A DNA stretch of 20,047 nt from Candidatus Pelagibacter sp. (GTDB lineage Bacteria > Pseudomonadota > Alphaproteobacteria > Pelagibacterales > Pelagibacteraceae): contig JAOOKL010000007.1 of the NCBI GenBank assembly GCA_028408025.1, forward strand, positions 1-20,047, read 5' to 3'. Both the position numbers and the translations under genes were made by a program. Every line of letters begins with the position of its first letter. The first letter of the stretch is position 1. Positions 16,686-20,047 of this stretch are shown one piece after another. The notes under the pieces were generated by a model. That model did not search any database, was not told where the DNA came from, and was given only the letters and a program-made list of their open reading frames with translations.

Positions 16686-17724
16686 AGATTCAAAAGATCC
16701 AACCTATCGGATGCCCGCTGAATGGGAAAAACAAAAATCTACTTGGATAGCATGGCCACACAATCAAAGGGATTGGCCTAGTAAGTTTGAATTTATACCT
16801 TTTGTTTTCTGTGAGATTATATCTAAGATCTCAAATTACCAAAAAATTAATATTCTTATAGAAAAAAAAACAAATAAAAAAAAAATAAGTTTCTTTTTAA
16901 AAAAGTATTTAATTAATATTAAAAATATAAATTTTAGAGTTTGTAAGACAAATAGAGTATGGCTTAGAGACTCTTTTCCAATCTTTGTTAAAAATAAGAA
17001 TAACAAAAAATTTTTGATAGATTGGGGTTTCAATGGATGGGCGAAGTACAAGGATTTTAATTATGACAATAAAATATGCTCAAAAATTAAGAAATTCCTC
17101 GGTTTAAGTTCTCTTACCCCAACTATAAGAAATAAAAGAATAATTTTAGAAGGTGGATCTATAGACGTTAATGGTAAAGGAATTCTTTTAACAACTCGTG
17201 AGTGCCTATTAAGCAATATACAAGCCCGGAATCCTGGTCTAAAAAAACAAGAATATGAATTTATATTTAAAAAATATTTAGGTATTGAAGAAGTTGTGTG
17301 GCTTAATAAAGGTATTGCAGGAGATGACACTCATGGTCATATAGATGATATTGCAAGGTTTGTAGATGAAAAAAAAATTTTTTTAGCTTATGAAAGTAAT
17401 AAAAATGATATCAATTACAAATCATTAAAAGAAAACTACAAAATAATAAAAAAATCAATTAAAACGAGAAAGGTTAAAATTATTAAAATTCCAATGCCTA
17501 AAGCAAAATATATTAACGGAATTAGAGTTCCGGCCACTTATCTAAACTTTTACATAGCAAATAAAATAGTTTTAGTTCCAATCTTTAATGACAAAAAAGA
17601 TAAAATAGTAATTAAAATTTTTAAAAAACATTTCAAAAATAGAGAAATTATTCCGATAGATTGTTCTTTACTAATTTGGGGATTTGGAGCAATTCATTGT
17701 ATGACTCAACAAGAGCCTAATTAA
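16678..17724 (+). CDS. aguA: Agmatine deiminase (agmatine iminohydrolase)
   Basis: A 348-residue guanidino-group modifying enzyme that converts agmatine to N-carbamoylputrescine and ammonia, the substrate of AguB encoded just upstream. Key parts are MPAEWEKQKSTWIAWPHN (residues 12-29), VWLRDSFPIF with Asp98, ILEGGSIDVNGKG (156-168; Glu158), GIAGDDTHGHIDDIARF (212-228; His219, Asp223) and the nucleophile Cys341 in GAIHCMTQQEP near the C terminus. All catalytic residues are present and the length is close to the usual 350-370. An arginine decarboxylase that would make agmatine is not otherwise recognised in the window, so agmatine may be imported or made elsewhere. It is the last gene of the operon; its end overlaps convergent regB by eight bases. 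Confidence 0.94.
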   Translation: MLKDSKDPTYRMPAEWEKQKSTWIAWPHNQRDWPSKFEFIPFVFCEIISKISNYQKINILIEKKTNKKKISFFLKKYLINIKNINFRVCKTNRVWLRDSFPIFVKNKNNKKFLIDWGFNGWAKYKDFNYDNKICSKIKKFLGLSSLTPTIRNKRIILEGGSIDVNGKGILLTTRECLLSNIQARNPGLKKQEYEFIFKKYLGIEEVVWLNKGIAGDDTHGHIDDIARFVDEKKIFLAYESNKNDINYKSLKENYKIIKKSIKTRKVKIIKIPMPKAKYINGIRVPATYLNFYIANKIVLVPIFNDKKDKIVIKIFKKHFKNREIIPIDCSLLIWGFGAIHCMTQQEPN

Positions 17725-19000
17725 TTAAATCTTTACATTTCCAAATAATTTTTACTGAGGCACCACCTAAATTATTGTCTTTTAAAAAAGATAAACGAGC
17801 TGACTTTCTTTCTAAAAGAGTTTTACCTAAAAAAGTTCCTAATCCTGTTCCTGTATTAGAGGAAACTTCTTTTGATTTAGATTTAATATATGGCTCTCCA
17901 AGAATTTCTTTTATATCATTAGGAAATCCTGGGCCATCATCATTAACTAATACTTCTAGATTTAAAGAATTACTTATTACCTTTATTTCTACAGTGCTTT
18001 TAGAAAATTTTACAGCGTTTCCAATAAAATTTCTTAATCCATAAATAAGTTCTGGGGATCGTTGAATATTTATTTTATTCATGTCTTTATGTGTATCTAA
18101 TAATATTGACTTTGAAGACGTTTCTTTGAATGTTTCGATTATTTCATCTAATAAATTTTCTAATTTAGTTTTACTTAAAAATGAGTCATCTTTAATTTGT
18201 TTTTTTGATATTTGTTTTAAAATTTCGCCACATCTTTTAGTTTGACTTATTAAAAGATCAATGTCTTTTGAAATTTCTTTGTTACCACCTAATTCTTTTT
18301 TTAATTCTTTTGAGACAACGCTGATTGTAGCTAATGGTGTTCCTAAAGAGTGAGCGGCAGCGGCAGCTTGGCCTCCTAATGACTCCAATTCATATTCTTT
18401 TGCAACAACTTCCTGTAGTTTATTTACAGCCTCAGATCTTCTTTTGCTTTCACCTGAAAACCTTATTCCAAAATAGCAAATAAAGATCAGACTAATCATT
18501 AAAGCAATAAAATATCCGGTCAAGTAAAGTTTTGGAAAAGTTATTGAGTCTTCGTGAATACCAGGTAGAGGGTAATGAAAAATTGTTAGCAAAAATAAAA
18601 AAAATATTGTTAAAATTATTAAAATTATAGTTGTTCCCATGCTTAAAAACGTTGAAGAGACAATTGCGGGCACAATCATCAATATTGAAAATGGATTAGA
18701 AATACCGCCAGTTAAATATAGTAAGAGGGATAACTGAGCCAAATCGTACATCAAATAAAGGCTTGCATAAAAATCTTTGATTAAAACTGACTTAACTCTA
18801 AATTGTAAAAATAAATTAGTTAATAAGCCTATAAATATAACTGAAATACAAATAATAATTGGAAACTCTAATTTAAGGTAGAAATAAACTAGAGCTATAG
18901 CGCTCAACTGACCTACAATGGCTATCCACCTCAAAATAATGAGAGTTTTTCTGTCTAAATTAAGATTTTCTCCTAATCTAAAAAGAGTAGAAAAATTCAT
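17717..19000 (-). CDS. regB: RegB/PrrB-type redox sensor histidine kinase
   Basis: A 427-residue membrane kinase with about six N-terminal transmembrane segments (roughly residues 20-180). TGGISNPFSIL (97-107) contains the GGxxNPF quinone-binding signature of RegB. The H-box is GGQAAAAAHSLGTPLATISVV with His217, and Cys257 in TKRCGEILKQIS matches the redox-active cysteine (Cys265 in Rhodobacter capsulatus). The ATPase domain has NFIGNAVKFS, NDDGPGFP and TGTGLGTFLGKTLLER. RegB phosphorylates RegA when the quinone pool is reduced. The residue after the phosphorylated histidine is serine instead of the usual glutamate. The gene starts eight bases after gyrB and is probably co-transcribed with it, not with regA. 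Confidence 0.94.
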   Translation of the reverse strand: MNFSTLFRLGENLNLDRKTLIILRWIAIVGQLSAIALVYFYLKLEFPIIICISVIFIGLLTNLFLQFRVKSVLIKDFYASLYLMYDLAQLSLLLYLTGGISNPFSILMIVPAIVSSTFLSMGTTIILIILTIFFLFLLTIFHYPLPGIHEDSITFPKLYLTGYFIALMISLIFICYFGIRFSGESKRRSEAVNKLQEVVAKEYELESLGGQAAAAAHSLGTPLATISVVSKELKKELGGNKEISKDIDLLISQTKRCGEILKQISKKQIKDDSFLSKTKLENLLDEIIETFKETSSKSILLDTHKDMNKINIQRSPELIYGLRNFIGNAVKFSKSTVEIKVISNSLNLEVLVNDDGPGFPNDIKEILGEPYIKSKSKEVSSNTGTGLGTFLGKTLLERKSARLSFLKDNNLGGASVKIIWKCKDLIN

Positions 19001-19008
19001 TTTATAGT

Positions 19009-20047
<1,039 letters not shown>

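Noticed and set aside
16860..16885. Runs of A in aguA as possible frameshift sites
   Set aside because: Frames continue unchanged through the poly-A tracts and the protein keeps all motifs, so these reflect AT-rich lysine codons.

Overview
The window is strongly AT-rich and very densely coded. Intergenic gaps are mostly 0-50 bases, the longest is about 158 bases, and several genes overlap. The gene content is alphaproteobacterial: a ChvG/ChvI pair, a RegB/RegA redox pair, the run tsaE-amgK-murU beside ahcY, and GyrB. Alphaproteobacterial families combined with low GC and extreme compaction point to a streamlined marine lineage such as SAR11 (Pelagibacterales). This placement rests on gene content and composition, not on a database match.

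Layout. Bases 1-600 hold the 3' end of an RND efflux pump gene (+). Bases 590-2099 hold three small minus-strand envelope genes: a lytic-transglycosylase-like lipoprotein, an exported thermonuclease-like protein and a VanZ-like membrane protein. gpmA (2121-2840, +) follows. A long minus-strand block then runs, in transcription order, polA, chvI, chvG, ahcY, tsaE, amgK, murU (11303 down to 2834). This resembles the rhizobial order chvI-chvG-hprK-manX-ptsH-ahcY, but the three PTS-related genes are absent and only 48 bases separate chvG from ahcY. Diverging from polA are an ABC-2-type ATPase gene and bioY (11347-12860, +).

From 12853 to 19000 a polyamine operon on the plus strand (ODC-family decarboxylase, deoxyhypusine-synthase-like enzyme, aguB, aguA) sits between regA and regB, both on the minus strand. 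The operon can plausibly make putrescine from ornithine and/or agmatine, and the deoxyhypusine-synthase-like enzyme probably converts it to a longer polyamine such as homospermidine. The 3' part of gyrB (19009-20047, minus) lies just upstream of regB and ends the window.

Most noteworthy: a terminator-like hairpin with overlapping alternative pairings between the divergent regA and decarboxylase genes; the polyamine cluster and the unresolved substrates of two of its enzymes; loss of the PTS genes from the chvIG-ahcY block; atypical residues in ChvI (SGG where the conserved Lys-Pro proline belongs) and RegB (His followed by Ser); a GyrB that appears to lack the long insert typical of proteobacterial GyrB; and overlapping stop regions at all four convergent gene pairs. 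No tRNA, rRNA, insertion sequence, CRISPR array or obvious horizontally acquired island was seen. No gene-free stretch reaches 300 bases.
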